From Nannocystis pusilla (GTDB taxonomy: Bacteria > Myxococcota_A > Polyangia > Nannocystales > Nannocystaceae): a DNA stretch of 64,000 bases. Position 1 is the stretch's first letter. Each line of letters starts with the position of its first letter. The position numbers and the translations under genes were made by a program. Below are positions 9,258-17,597 of this stretch, piece after piece. The stretch lies in contig NZ_JAIRAU010000057.1 of NCBI RefSeq assembly GCF_020073745.1, forward strand, positions 62,001-126,000, read 5' to 3'. Below the pieces are notes generated by a model. That model ran no database searches, had not been told where the DNA came from, and was given only the letters and a program-made list of their open reading frames with translations.

Positions 9258-10529
9258 GTGCGAGTCGTATCTGTCCTTCGGGGCAGGGAGGCGAGCGCGC
9301 GGCCCGTGAGCGCCGCGGGGCAGGAGCCGGCGCGGCCGCGGCGGAGCCACGCGTCGGCGTTCGCGTGGATGGCGGGGCTGTCGGTCGTGACGCTGCTGCT
9401 CGGGGCCACCCGCGAGTTCTTGATCGCCCGCGAGCTGCGGGCCAGCGGCGCGGCGGACCTGTTCTTCCGCGGGCTCGTCGCCGTCTCGGCCGCGCGCGTG
9501 GTCGGGCTGTCGCTGTACCGCTCGCGGTGGATCCCCGCGCCGCGCGAGGTCCTCGGGACCGCGCTCTTGCGGCAGGAACGATGGCTCACCCTGGCGATGG
9601 CGGGCGCGGGGATCGCCGCGCTGCTGGCGATCGTCGGGCCGCGCGCCTGGACCGACCCGACCGTGTGGGTGTTCGCGGTCAGCGTGACGCTGGCGGTCCA
9701 CGGCTCGGCGATGCGGGCGCTGGCCGAGCGGGCCGGACGCGAGCGGCGGGGCTTCGCGCTCGAGTGGGGCATCCCGCTGGGGACGATCGCCGGGGCCACG
9801 CTGCTGCCCGGCGGCGCGCTCGGGCCGGCGCTCGGCCTGATGGTCGGGCTGGCCGTCGGCGTGGCGGGGGTGTGGCCGGTCGTGCGATGTCCCGGAGGGC
9901 ATGACACGAAGGACATGGTCCATGGGACACGCGGCCGGACCGCGGCGCTGCTGATCGACGCGCTGGTGTACGCCAACCTCGGGCTGCTCGACGCGGCGCT
10001 GTCGCACCTGTTCCCCGTCGGCGGGTTCGCGCGGCTGAACTACGCCTACCTGTTCGTCAACGCGGCCATCATGGTGCCCTCGGCGGCGGCGACGGTGGTG
10101 GCGCTGCGGGCGTCGGCGGGCGACCCGGTGCGGGCTCACGCCGGCCTGCGCCGCTGGGCGGTGCTCGGCGGCCTCGCCGGCGCGAGTGCGGTCGCGGTGG
10201 TGGGGTTGCTGTTCGCGTGGCCACCGGCGGCCACGGCGGTCGACCGGGCGATCGGCTGGAACGTGTCCGAACAGACAGGCTTGCTGATCCTGTGGAGCGC
10301 GCCGTTCGCCGGGCTCCGCCTGGCCAACACGATCGGTCGCCAGGCGCAGGTCGCCGCGGACCCGCGGGCGCTGGTGGCGTGGGACCTGGCGGGGATCGCC
10401 GGGCGGGCGCTCATCCTCGGCTTCGGCGCGGCGACGATCGGGCTGATCGCGTCGCCGATCGGGCTGGCGTTCGCCGAGCTGGTGCAGCTCGGCGCGTGGT
10501 GGCGGGCGCCGCGGCGCGGCGCGGCGTGA
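9258..10529 (+). CDS. MurJ/MviN-like MOP-superfamily lipid-linked glycan flippase
   Basis: This protein of about 423 residues has many hydrophobic segments. It contains GATREFLIARELRASGAADLFF, which parallels the 'REvliA..fGaga.aDaF' signature of MurJ/MviN proteins, and LDAALSHLFPVGGFARLNYAYLFVNAAIMVPSA, which parallels their seventh-helix region. It probably flips lipid-linked saccharides, matching the ligase and glycosyltransferase upstream. The GTG at 9258 is the first in-frame start after the previous stop; GTG 9306 is an alternative that removes a palindrome-derived leader. A palindrome pair at 9886-9922 encodes a cytoplasmic-loop-like RCPGGHDTKDM insertion. At about 420 residues it is shorter than a typical MurJ (about 510), so the assignment is moderate. 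Confidence 0.58.
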   Translation: MRVVSVLRGREASARPVSAAGQEPARPRRSHASAFAWMAGLSVVTLLLGATREFLIARELRASGAADLFFRGLVAVSAARVVGLSLYRSRWIPAPREVLGTALLRQERWLTLAMAGAGIAALLAIVGPRAWTDPTVWVFAVSVTLAVHGSAMRALAERAGRERRGFALEWGIPLGTIAGATLLPGGALGPALGLMVGLAVGVAGVWPVVRCPGGHDTKDMVHGTRGRTAALLIDALVYANLGLLDAALSHLFPVGGFARLNYAYLFVNAAIMVPSAAATVVALRASAGDPVRAHAGLRRWAVLGGLAGASAVAVVGLLFAWPPAATAVDRAIGWNVSEQTGLLILWSAPFAGLRLANTIGRQAQVAADPRALVAWDLAGIAGRALILGFGAATIGLIASPIGLAFAELVQLGAWWRAPRRGAA

Positions 10530-10738
10530 GCGACGAAAGAGCTGCGAGCGAGCGCTTCAGATGATCCGAGGCGCGGGAGAGTTCGACGCGCCACTCGGGC
10601 CGGGCGAAAGATCGCCGAACGGCGGCACCGCGAGAGCTCGCCGTTCTTATCGCGAGCTCGACCGTTCTCAGGCGAGCCCGGCGGTCCTCTCGGCCGCTTT
10701 TTACAGAGCGGCGGCTCGTCTTGCGACGGATCGCTGGA

Positions 10739-11590
10739 TCAGCACGCGACCGCGTAGACCTCGAAGCCGGTGCCGAGGCCGGCGCGATCGACGAGGCGAG
10801 CGACGGGCTCGGCGGCGACGGCGAGGCCGGCGGACACGGCGCGGGCCGGCAGCGAGTTGCCGAGGACGAAGCGCTGGAAGCCGCGGCGGAGGGCCGCGCG
10901 GTCGAGGCCGGAGAAGCTGGTCCAGCGGACAGGGTCGAAGCCGGTCACGGCGAGCAGCGCCTGCAGGCCGCGGTGGCTGAACAGCGACAGGTGGTCGGGC
11001 GGGATGACCATCGGGAAGCGGGGGCCCAGCGCGCGCGCCGGCAGGCCCGAGCTCGACGGGGTCGACAGGGCGAGGAAGCCGCCGGGTCGCAGCCACGCGC
11101 GGGCCTGCTGCAAGATGTCCTTCGGGTCAGGTACGTGCTCGACCACTTCCCACATAGCGACCGCGTCGAAGCGCGGGGCGGGCGGGCCGAAGTCGGAGAG
11201 CCAGACGTCGTGGACCGTGTGACCGCGGCGGCGCGGTCCCTCGGCCGTGCGAGCGCGGTCGACGCCCTCGACCTGCATGCCGAGGTCGCGGCAGGCATCG
11301 AGGAAGTGCCCCGGGCCGCAGCCGACCTCGAGGACCGAGCGCACGCCGAAGCGGCGCAGCACGGCGGCGCGGGCGTCGCCTTCGGCCCGCATGCGCGTCT
11401 CCTGACCCTCGGCGCTGGGGTGATAGTCGGGCGCGAGGTACAGCTCCTCGAGCGCCTGCGCCTCGGGCAGCGGGGTGACGAACACGGTGGCGCAGCGGCG
11501 GCAGCGGACGTGGTCGTAGTCGCGGACGCGGAACACGAAGTCGGCGTGAGGGCCGTCGCAGGCCGGGCACGGGCGGACCGCGGGGTTCAC
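10739..11590 (-). CDS. Class I SAM-dependent methyltransferase with N-terminal zinc-ribbon
   Basis: This 283-residue protein begins with a zinc-ribbon-like module, CPACDG...YDHVRCRRCATVF (two CxxC pairs in the first 35 residues), followed by a Rossmann methyltransferase domain. Visible there are VLEVGCGPGHFLDAC (motif I), the MQVEGVD strand 2, WEVVEHVPDP (motif II region) and LRPGGFLALSTPS. This architecture is common among methyltransferases of glycan and natural-product clusters; the substrate is unknown. The start is the GTG at 11590. The gene converges with the polysaccharide operon and is divergent from dnaX. The 209-bp gap after it (10530-10738) holds only a weak GCCGCT..AGCGGC hairpin at 10693-10712. 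Confidence 0.72.
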   Translation of the reverse strand: MNPAVRPCPACDGPHADFVFRVRDYDHVRCRRCATVFVTPLPEAQALEELYLAPDYHPSAEGQETRMRAEGDARAAVLRRFGVRSVLEVGCGPGHFLDACRDLGMQVEGVDRARTAEGPRRRGHTVHDVWLSDFGPPAPRFDAVAMWEVVEHVPDPKDILQQARAWLRPGGFLALSTPSSSGLPARALGPRFPMVIPPDHLSLFSHRGLQALLAVTGFDPVRWTSFSGLDRAALRRGFQRFVLGNSLPARAVSAGLAVAAEPVARLVDRAGLGTGFEVYAVAC

Positions 11591-11673
11591 GGCCTCCTGC
11601 GTAACACGGGCGGCGAGGGCTCGCCAGCCCGGGGCGACCGCCGACGCGCGGGCGTGCTAGGGTTCGTGCGCCC

Positions 11674-13746
11674 GTGGCCTACGTCGTCCTCGCCCGCAAG
11701 TACCGCCCGCAGCGCTTCGCCGACCTGGTCGGTCAGGAGCACGTGACGCGCACGCTGGCGAACGCGATCGCCCACGACCGCGTCCACCACGCCTACCTGT
11801 TCTGCGGCGCGCGCGGCCTCGGCAAGACCACCGCCGCGCGCCTCCTGGCCAAGTGCCTGGTGTGCGTGAAGGGGCCGACGATCGACCCGTGCAACGTCTG
11901 CAGCGAGTGCGTCGCGGTGACCGAGGGTCGCTCGGTCGACGTCATCGAGATCGACGGCGCCAGCAACAACCGCGTCGAGGACGTTCGCAACATCCGCGAG
12001 CAGGTGCGGTACCTGCCGCAGACCGCCCGGCGCAAGATCTACATCATCGACGAGGTCCACATGCTGACCGGCTCGGCGTTCAACGCCCTGCTGAAGACGC
12101 TCGAGGAGCCTCCGCCGCACGTCACCTTCATCTTCGCCACCACCGAGGTCCACGAGCTGCCGGCGACGATCCTCTCGCGAGTGTCGCGCTTCGACTTCCG
12201 CCGGCTGTCGAGCGCGCAGCTGGTCGGTCACCTCAAGTCGATCCTCGCCCGCGAGGGCGTGAGCGTCGAGGAGGCCGGGCTCTACACGGTCGCGCGCGCC
12301 GGCGACGGCTCGGTGCGCGACTCGCTGACGCTGCTCGACAAGGTCATCGCGTTCGCCAGCGACACCGGAAAGATCAGCGCCGAAGAAGTTCGCGTGGTGC
12401 TCGGGGTCCCGAGCACGCTCGCGGTCGCCGGGCTGGTCGAGGCGGTGCTGGCCCGCGACGCGACCTTGACGCTGCGGCGCTTCGACGAGATCTTCACCTC
12501 CGGGCAAGATCTCCTGGCTCTTGCGCTCGAATTGCTCAAGCACCTGCGCGACCTCACCGTGGTCAAGCTGACCGGCAGCCGCGATGTCCTGCTCGACGCC
12601 TCCGACCAGGAGTTCGAGCAGCTCGGGCGCCAGGCCGCCGACGTCGACGCCACTGCGCTGTCGCAGCTGTTCGATCGCTTCACCCGGGTGGTCGACGCCC
12701 TCCCGCGGACTCGGGTGCCGCGGCTCGTGCTCGAGATGGGTCTGCTCGACCTCGTGCACACCGAACCGCTCATGCCGCTGGGCGATCTCATCGACCGCCT
12801 GGAGCAGATCTCGGCCCCGGGTCCGGGCGGATCGGGCGGTGGGGGCGGCTTCGGCGGCGCACCCTCGCGCGGTTCTGGTGAGGCGTCTCGACCTCAGCGC
12901 TCGACCCCGGACTTCCCGGCGCGACCACCCCAGCGCGCCGGCGGAGCTGACCAATTCGACAGCTTTCTCGCGCAGCTGAAACCTCCGAGCGCGGCAGCGA
13001 GCGTCCCGCCGCAATCGGCGCCTCCGCCGCAGTCGGCAAGCCCCCCGCCGCGGGCCTTCGAGGCTCCGCGCGAATCCGCCCCGCGGCCGCCGGCCTCGGC
13101 ACCGGCTCCAGCCCCCGCCCGTCGTGCCGAGCCGTTTCAGGCCCCGCCTCCGCCGACCCCGGCGTTTCAGGCTCCGCCCCCACCGACCCCAGCGTTTCAG
13201 GCCCCGCCCCCGCCTTCCCCGGCGTTTCAGGCCCCTCGCCCGCCGCAAGCAGCCGCCCCGGCTCCCGCCGCCGAGGCCTGCGCCGTCTGCCCCGGCACGC
13301 CGCGGGAGTCGACCTCGAGCGAGGTCATCCCCTGGGCCACGCTGCCGCCGTTCGCCGCCTGGGAGGAGTTTTTGCGAAGGATGCGCCGCGAGGAGATGGC
13401 GATCTTCGCGCTGCTGGCCGAGTTCGGGCTCCTGGGCGTCGGCGAGGGCGTCGTCCGCCTCGTCGGCAGCAACTATTACCGCGACATGCTCCAGCAACAC
13501 CGGGGGCAGATCGACGAGGCGCTCCATCTGCACATGGGGATGCCGTTCCGGCTCGAGCTGGTCGAGGGCGAGCCCACGCTGCCGGACACGCCGTCGCTGC
13601 GCCAGATCGAGCGCCAGCGGCAAGAGGCGCTGCAGGCCGAGGTCCTGCAGGAGGCACGGGAGCACCCGCAGATCCAGGCGCTGCTGGCCCAATTCGAGGG
13701 CCAGCTCAAGCAGGTCCGGCCGCTGGTCGCGCCGCAGCCCAAGTGA
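11674..13746 (+). CDS. dnaX: DNA polymerase III gamma/tau subunit
   Basis: This 690-residue protein is the clamp-loader ATPase subunit of the replicative polymerase. The N-terminus MAYVVLARKYRPQRF is diagnostic. Walker A is GARGLGKTT (residues 45-53), a zinc module is formed by the CLVC and PCNVCSEC cysteines, and the Walker B phrase IIDEVHML starts at residue 124. The canonical SRC motif reads SRVSRF, with valine where cysteine is usual. After about residue 380 a proline-rich linker includes about four FQAPPPPTPA-type decapeptide repeats (DNA 13136-13235), and a folded tau-like C-terminal domain follows. Start GTG 11674. It heads the dnaX-ybaB-recR group conserved in many bacteria. Confidence 0.95.
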   Translation: MAYVVLARKYRPQRFADLVGQEHVTRTLANAIAHDRVHHAYLFCGARGLGKTTAARLLAKCLVCVKGPTIDPCNVCSECVAVTEGRSVDVIEIDGASNNRVEDVRNIREQVRYLPQTARRKIYIIDEVHMLTGSAFNALLKTLEEPPPHVTFIFATTEVHELPATILSRVSRFDFRRLSSAQLVGHLKSILAREGVSVEEAGLYTVARAGDGSVRDSLTLLDKVIAFASDTGKISAEEVRVVLGVPSTLAVAGLVEAVLARDATLTLRRFDEIFTSGQDLLALALELLKHLRDLTVVKLTGSRDVLLDASDQEFEQLGRQAADVDATALSQLFDRFTRVVDALPRTRVPRLVLEMGLLDLVHTEPLMPLGDLIDRLEQISAPGPGGSGGGGGFGGAPSRGSGEASRPQRSTPDFPARPPQRAGGADQFDSFLAQLKPPSAAASVPPQSAPPPQSASPPPRAFEAPRESAPRPPASAPAPAPARRAEPFQAPPPPTPAFQAPPPPTPAFQAPPPPSPAFQAPRPPQAAAPAPAAEACAVCPGTPRESTSSEVIPWATLPPFAAWEEFLRRMRREEMAIFALLAEFGLLGVGEGVVRLVGSNYYRDMLQQHRGQIDEALHLHMGMPFRLELVEGEPTLPDTPSLRQIERQRQEALQAEVLQEAREHPQIQALLAQFEGQLKQVRPLVAPQPK

Positions 13747-13837
13747 GGCGACCGGGCCGGAAGTTCACGCGCTCGCCTGCGTCCGGGCAGCCTTTGGGCC
13801 TGTGCGGGGGCGATTTCCGGGGTAGGATGAAACCATC

Positions 13838-14164
13838 ATGAGCGAGTTCGACCTCGGAGCGATGATGCGGCAGGCGCAGGTTTTGCGCCAGCAGCTTGAG
13901 AGCATGCAGCAGAACCTCGACCACGAGGTGGTCGAGGGCAGCGCGGGCAGCGGGCTGGTGAAGGCGAAGGCGTCGGGGACCCAGCGGCTCATCAGCATCG
14001 AGCTCGCCCCGGCGGCGATGACGGAGGACCGCGAGATGGTGCAGGACCTCATCGTCGCGGCGGTCAACAACGCGCTCGACAAGGCCAAGTCGCTGCAACA
14101 GCAACGGGTCGGCAACCTGATCCCCCCGGGTATGATGGGCCCTGGCGGCTTCCCTGGCCTGTGA
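13838..14164 (+). CDS. ybaB: YbaB/EbfC family nucleoid-associated protein
   Basis: This 108-residue protein is the DNA-binding nucleoid protein usually found between dnaX and recR. The N-terminal DLGAMMRQAQVLRQQLESMQQNL helix, VEGSAGSGLVKAKASG, and LIVAAVNNALDKAKSL match the family. The C-terminus is methionine- and glycine-rich, as is typical. The ATG start follows a GGGGTAGGATG-like purine stretch. The last codons overlap the recR start. Confidence 0.93.
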   Translation: MSEFDLGAMMRQAQVLRQQLESMQQNLDHEVVEGSAGSGLVKAKASGTQRLISIELAPAAMTEDREMVQDLIVAAVNNALDKAKSLQQQRVGNLIPPGMMGPGGFPGL

Positions 14165-14766
14165 ACGGCGACGACGCGCACAACCCCCTGCAGCGCCTGG
14201 CGGCGCTGCTGACCCGGTTGCCGGGGATCGGCGAGAAGACGGCGATGCGCCTGGCCCTGTCGCTGGTCAAGGCCGACAACGACTACGTGACGGCGCTGGC
14301 CGACGCGATCGCGGGGGTGCATCGTCAGCTCGGGCTGTGCGAGGTCTGCTTCGACCTGTGCACCGGCGGGACGTGCGAGCGCTGCCGGGACTCGCGCCGC
14401 GACGCGGGTACGATCTGCGTCGTCGCGCAGCCTCAGGACCGGATGGCGATCGAGCGCACCGGCGCGTATCACGGGCTTTACCACGTGTTGCACGGGGTAC
14501 TCGACCCGCTCGGCGGAGTCGGGCCCGACGAGCTGCGGGTCAAGGAGCTGCTGCGGCGCCTGCAGGGTGACAGCGTCCGCGAGGTCATCGTCGCCACGAG
14601 CCCCAACGTCGAGGGCGACGCCACCGCGGTGTACCTGGCAAAGTTACTGCGGCCGCTGGGCGTACAGGTGTCACGGATCGCCAGCGGGGTCGCCGTCGGC
14701 GGAGAGCTCGAGTACGCCGACATGAACACCTTGAATCGGGCGCTCGCGGATCGCCGCGCGCTGTAG
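14161..14766 (+). CDS. recR: Recombination mediator protein RecR
   Basis: This 201-residue protein acts with RecF and RecO to load RecA on gapped DNA. It has the N-terminal helix-hairpin-helix (LTRLPGIGEKTAMRLALSL), the four-cysteine zinc finger CEVCFDLC...CERC, and a Toprim domain beginning ICVVAQPQDRMAIE, with the glycine-rich IASGVAVGGELEYAD end. Length matches the usual 200 residues. The GTG start overlaps the ybaB stop (GTGA), giving translational coupling. recF is also in the window, near dnaN. Confidence 0.95.
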   Translation: MNGDDAHNPLQRLAALLTRLPGIGEKTAMRLALSLVKADNDYVTALADAIAGVHRQLGLCEVCFDLCTGGTCERCRDSRRDAGTICVVAQPQDRMAIERTGAYHGLYHVLHGVLDPLGGVGPDELRVKELLRRLQGDSVREVIVATSPNVEGDATAVYLAKLLRPLGVQVSRIASGVAVGGELEYADMNTLNRALADRRAL

Positions 14767-15039
14767 GGCCCGAGGGCGCGCGGAACGACTCGTCATCGAG
14801 GCCCGGCCTCGCGGGGTCCCGATGCCACGCGCGCCATGGCCGCGTCACGCGGTCGGAGCGCCGCGCGCTCGCGTGAGCATGCGACGACCCTGAACGTCGG
14901 GCCATGGTCACGAAGAAGATCCACGCCGCGGCCCTCGAAGACGCCATCCGTGATGGACTTGCCCGGATGACTTTGTTACGGTTTTGGCGCCCATGGACAT
15001 AGGTCCGGGTCCCCACGTCGAGCATCAGGAGTCTCACCC

Positions 15040-15528
15040 TTGAACCCGCTGAATCCCCAGCTCGTGATGTATGAAGAGGAGCAGAAGCAGATCCAAGCGA
15101 TCGCTGAACGGCTCCATCAGGACTCGCGAGCGAGAACGATTCTCCTCATCGACAAGAACGGGCAGCTCGTCGCAGCCGCGGGCGACAGCGCCGCCCTCGA
15201 TACGACCTCGTTGAGCTCGCTCGTGGCCGGCAACGTCGCTGCGACCGGAGGCATCGCCCAGCTGCTGCGCGAGGACGAGTTCACCGCGCAGTTCCACGAG
15301 GGCAAGGGCATGTCGATCCACATGTCCCTCGTGGGGCGGCGGATCATCCTCGTCGTGTTGTTCGACAAGAACACGACGCAGGGCCTGGTGCGCCTCCGCG
15401 TGAAGAAGGCCCAGGAGGAGCTCGTGCCGATCTTTGAGCTGCTGGCGAAGAAGGCGACCACGCAGCCGTCCAGCCCGTTCGGGGCGGAGATCACCGATCA
15501 GGACATCGACAACCTGTTCAACGACTAG
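15040..15528 (+). CDS. mglB: MglB, Roadblock/LC7 GTPase-activating protein for MglA
   Basis: This 162-residue Roadblock/LC7 protein is the GAP that sets the polarity of the MglA GTPase at one cell pole in gliding myxobacteria. QLVMYEEE at the N-terminus, LIDKNGQLVAAAG, DTTSLSSLVAGNVAATGG, FHEGKG and the C-terminal DQDIDNLFND match the Myxococcus protein closely. The start is a TTG at 15040: a good ribosome-binding site (CAGGAGT, 15026-15032) sits 7 nt upstream, and the resulting N-terminus aligns with the known protein, whereas the ATG at 15067 would lose the conserved QLV. The gene lies 15 nt upstream of mglA as a two-gene operon. The 273-bp gap before it (14767-15039) shows nothing else recognisable. 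Confidence 0.93.
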   Translation: MNPLNPQLVMYEEEQKQIQAIAERLHQDSRARTILLIDKNGQLVAAAGDSAALDTTSLSSLVAGNVAATGGIAQLLREDEFTAQFHEGKGMSIHMSLVGRRIILVVLFDKNTTQGLVRLRVKKAQEELVPIFELLAKKATTQPSSPFGAEITDQDIDNLFND

Positions 15529-15543
15529 CGAGAGCCGCTACCG

Positions 15544-16131
15544 ATGTCGTTCATCAACTACAGTTCGCGCGAGATCAACTGCAAGCTCGTCTATTACGGG
15601 CCTGGGCTCTGCGGCAAGACGACCAACCTGCAGTACATCTACAACAAGACGCGCCCGGAGGCGAAGGGCAAGATGATCTCGCTCGCCACCGAGACCGAGC
15701 GGACTCTGTTCTTCGACTTCCTGCCCCTCAGCCTCGGCGAGATCCGCGGCTTCAAGACTCGCTTCCACCTGTACACCGTCCCGGGCCAGGTGTTCTACGA
15801 CGCGAGCCGCAAGCTCATCCTCAAGGGCGTCGACGGCGTGTGCTTCGTCGCCGACTCGCAAGACGCCCGCTACGACGCCAACATCGAGAGCCTCGAGAAC
15901 CTGCGCATCAACCTTCAAGAGCAGGGCTACGACCTCGACAAGCTGCCGTACGTGATGCAGTACAACAAGCGCGACCTCCCGAACGCGATGAGCATCGAGG
16001 AGCTGTCGGCCGCGCTCAACCCGACCCGGGTCCCCGAGTTCGAGGCCGTCGCGCCGAACGGTCAGGGCGTGTTCGACACGCTCAAGGCGCTCGCCAAGCA
16101 GGTGCTCGCCGAGCTGCGCAAGGGTACCTGA
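15544..16131 (+). CDS. mglA: MglA, Ras-like GTPase controlling motility polarity
   Basis: This 195-residue small GTPase switches the front-rear polarity of gliding and type IV pili motility. The P-loop is GPGLCGKTT (residues 19-27); the switch-II region reads TVPGQ (Thr78-Gln82), with the Myxococcus MglA numbering preserved; the base-specificity motif is NKRD (141-144). The TVPG in place of DTAG is characteristic of the MglA family. MglB upstream is its GAP. A small GGCGAGC-GTC-GCTCGCC hairpin without a T tract (16135-16151) follows directly and might be a weak terminator. Confidence 0.95.
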   Translation: MSFINYSSREINCKLVYYGPGLCGKTTNLQYIYNKTRPEAKGKMISLATETERTLFFDFLPLSLGEIRGFKTRFHLYTVPGQVFYDASRKLILKGVDGVCFVADSQDARYDANIESLENLRINLQEQGYDLDKLPYVMQYNKRDLPNAMSIEELSAALNPTRVPEFEAVAPNGQGVFDTLKALAKQVLAELRKGT

Positions 16132-16449
16132 GCGGGCGAGCGTCGCTCGCCATCTGTATGTCGAGACATGTTGGATCGGACAGGTCTCTCTCGACAGTCG
16201 ATGGCGATCGCTGGCGCCCCGCTGCGCACGCATCGAGAGATTAAAGTCACGACCACCAGGCCGCGGCCGCCGGAGCGAGTCACCCGATCCGCGGCGGCAC
16301 ACCGGCCGGTCGAACGACGCGTTCTCCGCCATACGGCCGCGAAAGGCCAGAATTAATCAGTTGGAGCGCCTCTAACGCTGTGTATTATCCCATCGTGAGG
16401 TCCGCGCGCAGCCTCGCGCGACCCGCCTGACCGAAGCGGAAGCCCAATC
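16132..16449. other. Intergenic region between mglA and the next gene
   Basis: These 318 bp hold no convincing ORF. Contents seen are the small hairpin at 16135-16151, one degenerate palindrome-family region (TATGTCGAGACATG near 16157 and GGACAGGTC near 16177), and a relatively AT-rich stretch near 16350-16390 (AGAATTAATCAG and GTGTATTATCCC) that may carry the promoter of the downstream gene. Confidence 0.4.
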
Positions 16450-17298
16450 ATGGCCACGGAAGAATGGATTCAGGAGTCCCTCGCGCGGCTCGAGAGCCTC
16501 GAAGAGGAGCGGAAGAAGCACGAGGACGCGCTGGAGACCGCCAGCGACCCCGCCACGCTCCGCATGCACACGCAGGCCGTCGAGCGGCTGGAGGTGAAGA
16601 TCAGGGCGCTGTACGCCGAGCTCGAAGCCGTCGCCGCGCAGGACGGTGACGGCACCGACGAGGCCGACGACGACGGCACCGACGCCGTCGCCGGCAGCGA
16701 CGACGACCTCGACGACAGCGACCCGGAGCCCGCACCGGCTCGCCCGGCTTCGTTCGACTCGCCCGCGGTCTCGCCGTTCGGCTCGGCGCCGGCCGCCGCA
16801 CCGTTCAGCTCGGCGCCCTCGCCCTTCGGCGATGCCCCCGCTGCGGCTCCCTTCAGCTCGGCGCCCGCCGAGTCGCCGGCATTCTCCTCGATGCCCGCGG
16901 CGTCCTTCGACGCCGGCGACGACAACGAGGGCGGCGGCGGCAGCAAGATCGGCCTCATCATCGGCCTCGTGCTCGTGCTCGGCGGCGTCGGTGCCTACTT
17001 CGCGTTCGGTCGCAAGCCTGTCGAAGAGGCGCCTCCGCCGGCCCCGCCCACGGAGATCAAGGTGATCAAGAGCGGCGAGGTTCCGCCCGACACCCAGGGC
17101 CCGCGCGCCGCCAAGGGCGGCGAAATCGACGCGACCCACGGCGCGCACATCAAGGAGACCGAGCGCCGCACCGGCGGTGGTGGCGGTGGCGGCGGTGGCA
17201 GCAGCAGCCCGCCGTCCTCGACCGAGCCGAAGAAGAAGAAGGAAGACAAGGCGACCAAGATCGAGTCGACCGACGATCCGCTGGCCGGCATCCGCTGA
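16450..17298 (+). CDS. Coiled-coil, single-pass membrane protein with proline-rich region, unknown function
   Basis: This 282-residue protein is of no recognised family. Residues 1-60 form a predicted coiled coil (LARLESLEEERKKHEDAL). An acidic stretch follows, then alanine/proline/serine-rich repeats with recurring APFSSAP phrases. One membrane segment (IGLIIGLVLVLGGVGAYFAF, near residues 163-182) precedes a polar tail containing nine consecutive glycines and a lysine-rich KKKKEDK patch. The order suggests a cytosolic coiled coil and an outer tail, or the reverse. It ends before a strong hairpin terminator. The arrangement with mglBA upstream hints at, but does not prove, an envelope or polarity role. 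Confidence 0.6.
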   Translation: MATEEWIQESLARLESLEEERKKHEDALETASDPATLRMHTQAVERLEVKIRALYAELEAVAAQDGDGTDEADDDGTDAVAGSDDDLDDSDPEPAPARPASFDSPAVSPFGSAPAAAPFSSAPSPFGDAPAAAPFSSAPAESPAFSSMPAASFDAGDDNEGGGGSKIGLIIGLVLVLGGVGAYFAFGRKPVEEAPPPAPPTEIKVIKSGEVPPDTQGPRAAKGGEIDATHGAHIKETERRTGGGGGGGGGSSSPPSSTEPKKKKEDKATKIESTDDPLAGIR

Positions 17299-17320
17299 GC
17301 CCGGCGTAGCTCGCCTGCCT

Positions 17321-17352
17321 GAAGGGCCATGTCGTTTGCGACATGGCCCTTC
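17321..17352. terminator. Strong bidirectional hairpin between convergent genes
   Basis: A perfect 14-bp inverted repeat begins GAAGGGCCATGTCG, with a TTTG loop and the matching arm at 17339-17352. The inner part, CATGTCG..CGACATG, resembles the dispersed palindrome family. It lies between the convergent coiled-coil gene and the TPR protein gene, so it could end both transcripts. Confidence 0.7.
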
Positions 17353-17597
17353 GTACATTTACGAACGTAACGCATGGCGCTGCGACGTCCCCTCGCGAGC
17401 GCGACGCCGCGTGTCGCGGTTCGGGCGCTCCGGACAGACAAGGCTCGCCGGATTCACGTCGAGGGGCGGTCGCACCGCGACGAGCTGGTTCGACCTCGTC
17501 GACCGGGGTCCCGCGCTCACGAGCGGTCGGCGACACCGAGCAAGCGCTTGCCAACGAACGACGACGCAGCCGCTCTCGGCTCGCGTCGCTGCGGGAC

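Noticed and set aside
11587-13692. A 701-codon minus-strand frame opposite dnaX
   Set aside because: Antisense shadow of an unmistakable dnaX.
14767-15039. Possible small RNA (SRP or tmRNA type) between recR and mglB
   Set aside because: No SRP-domain or tRNA-like consensus was seen; only GC-rich hairpins of no recognised family.
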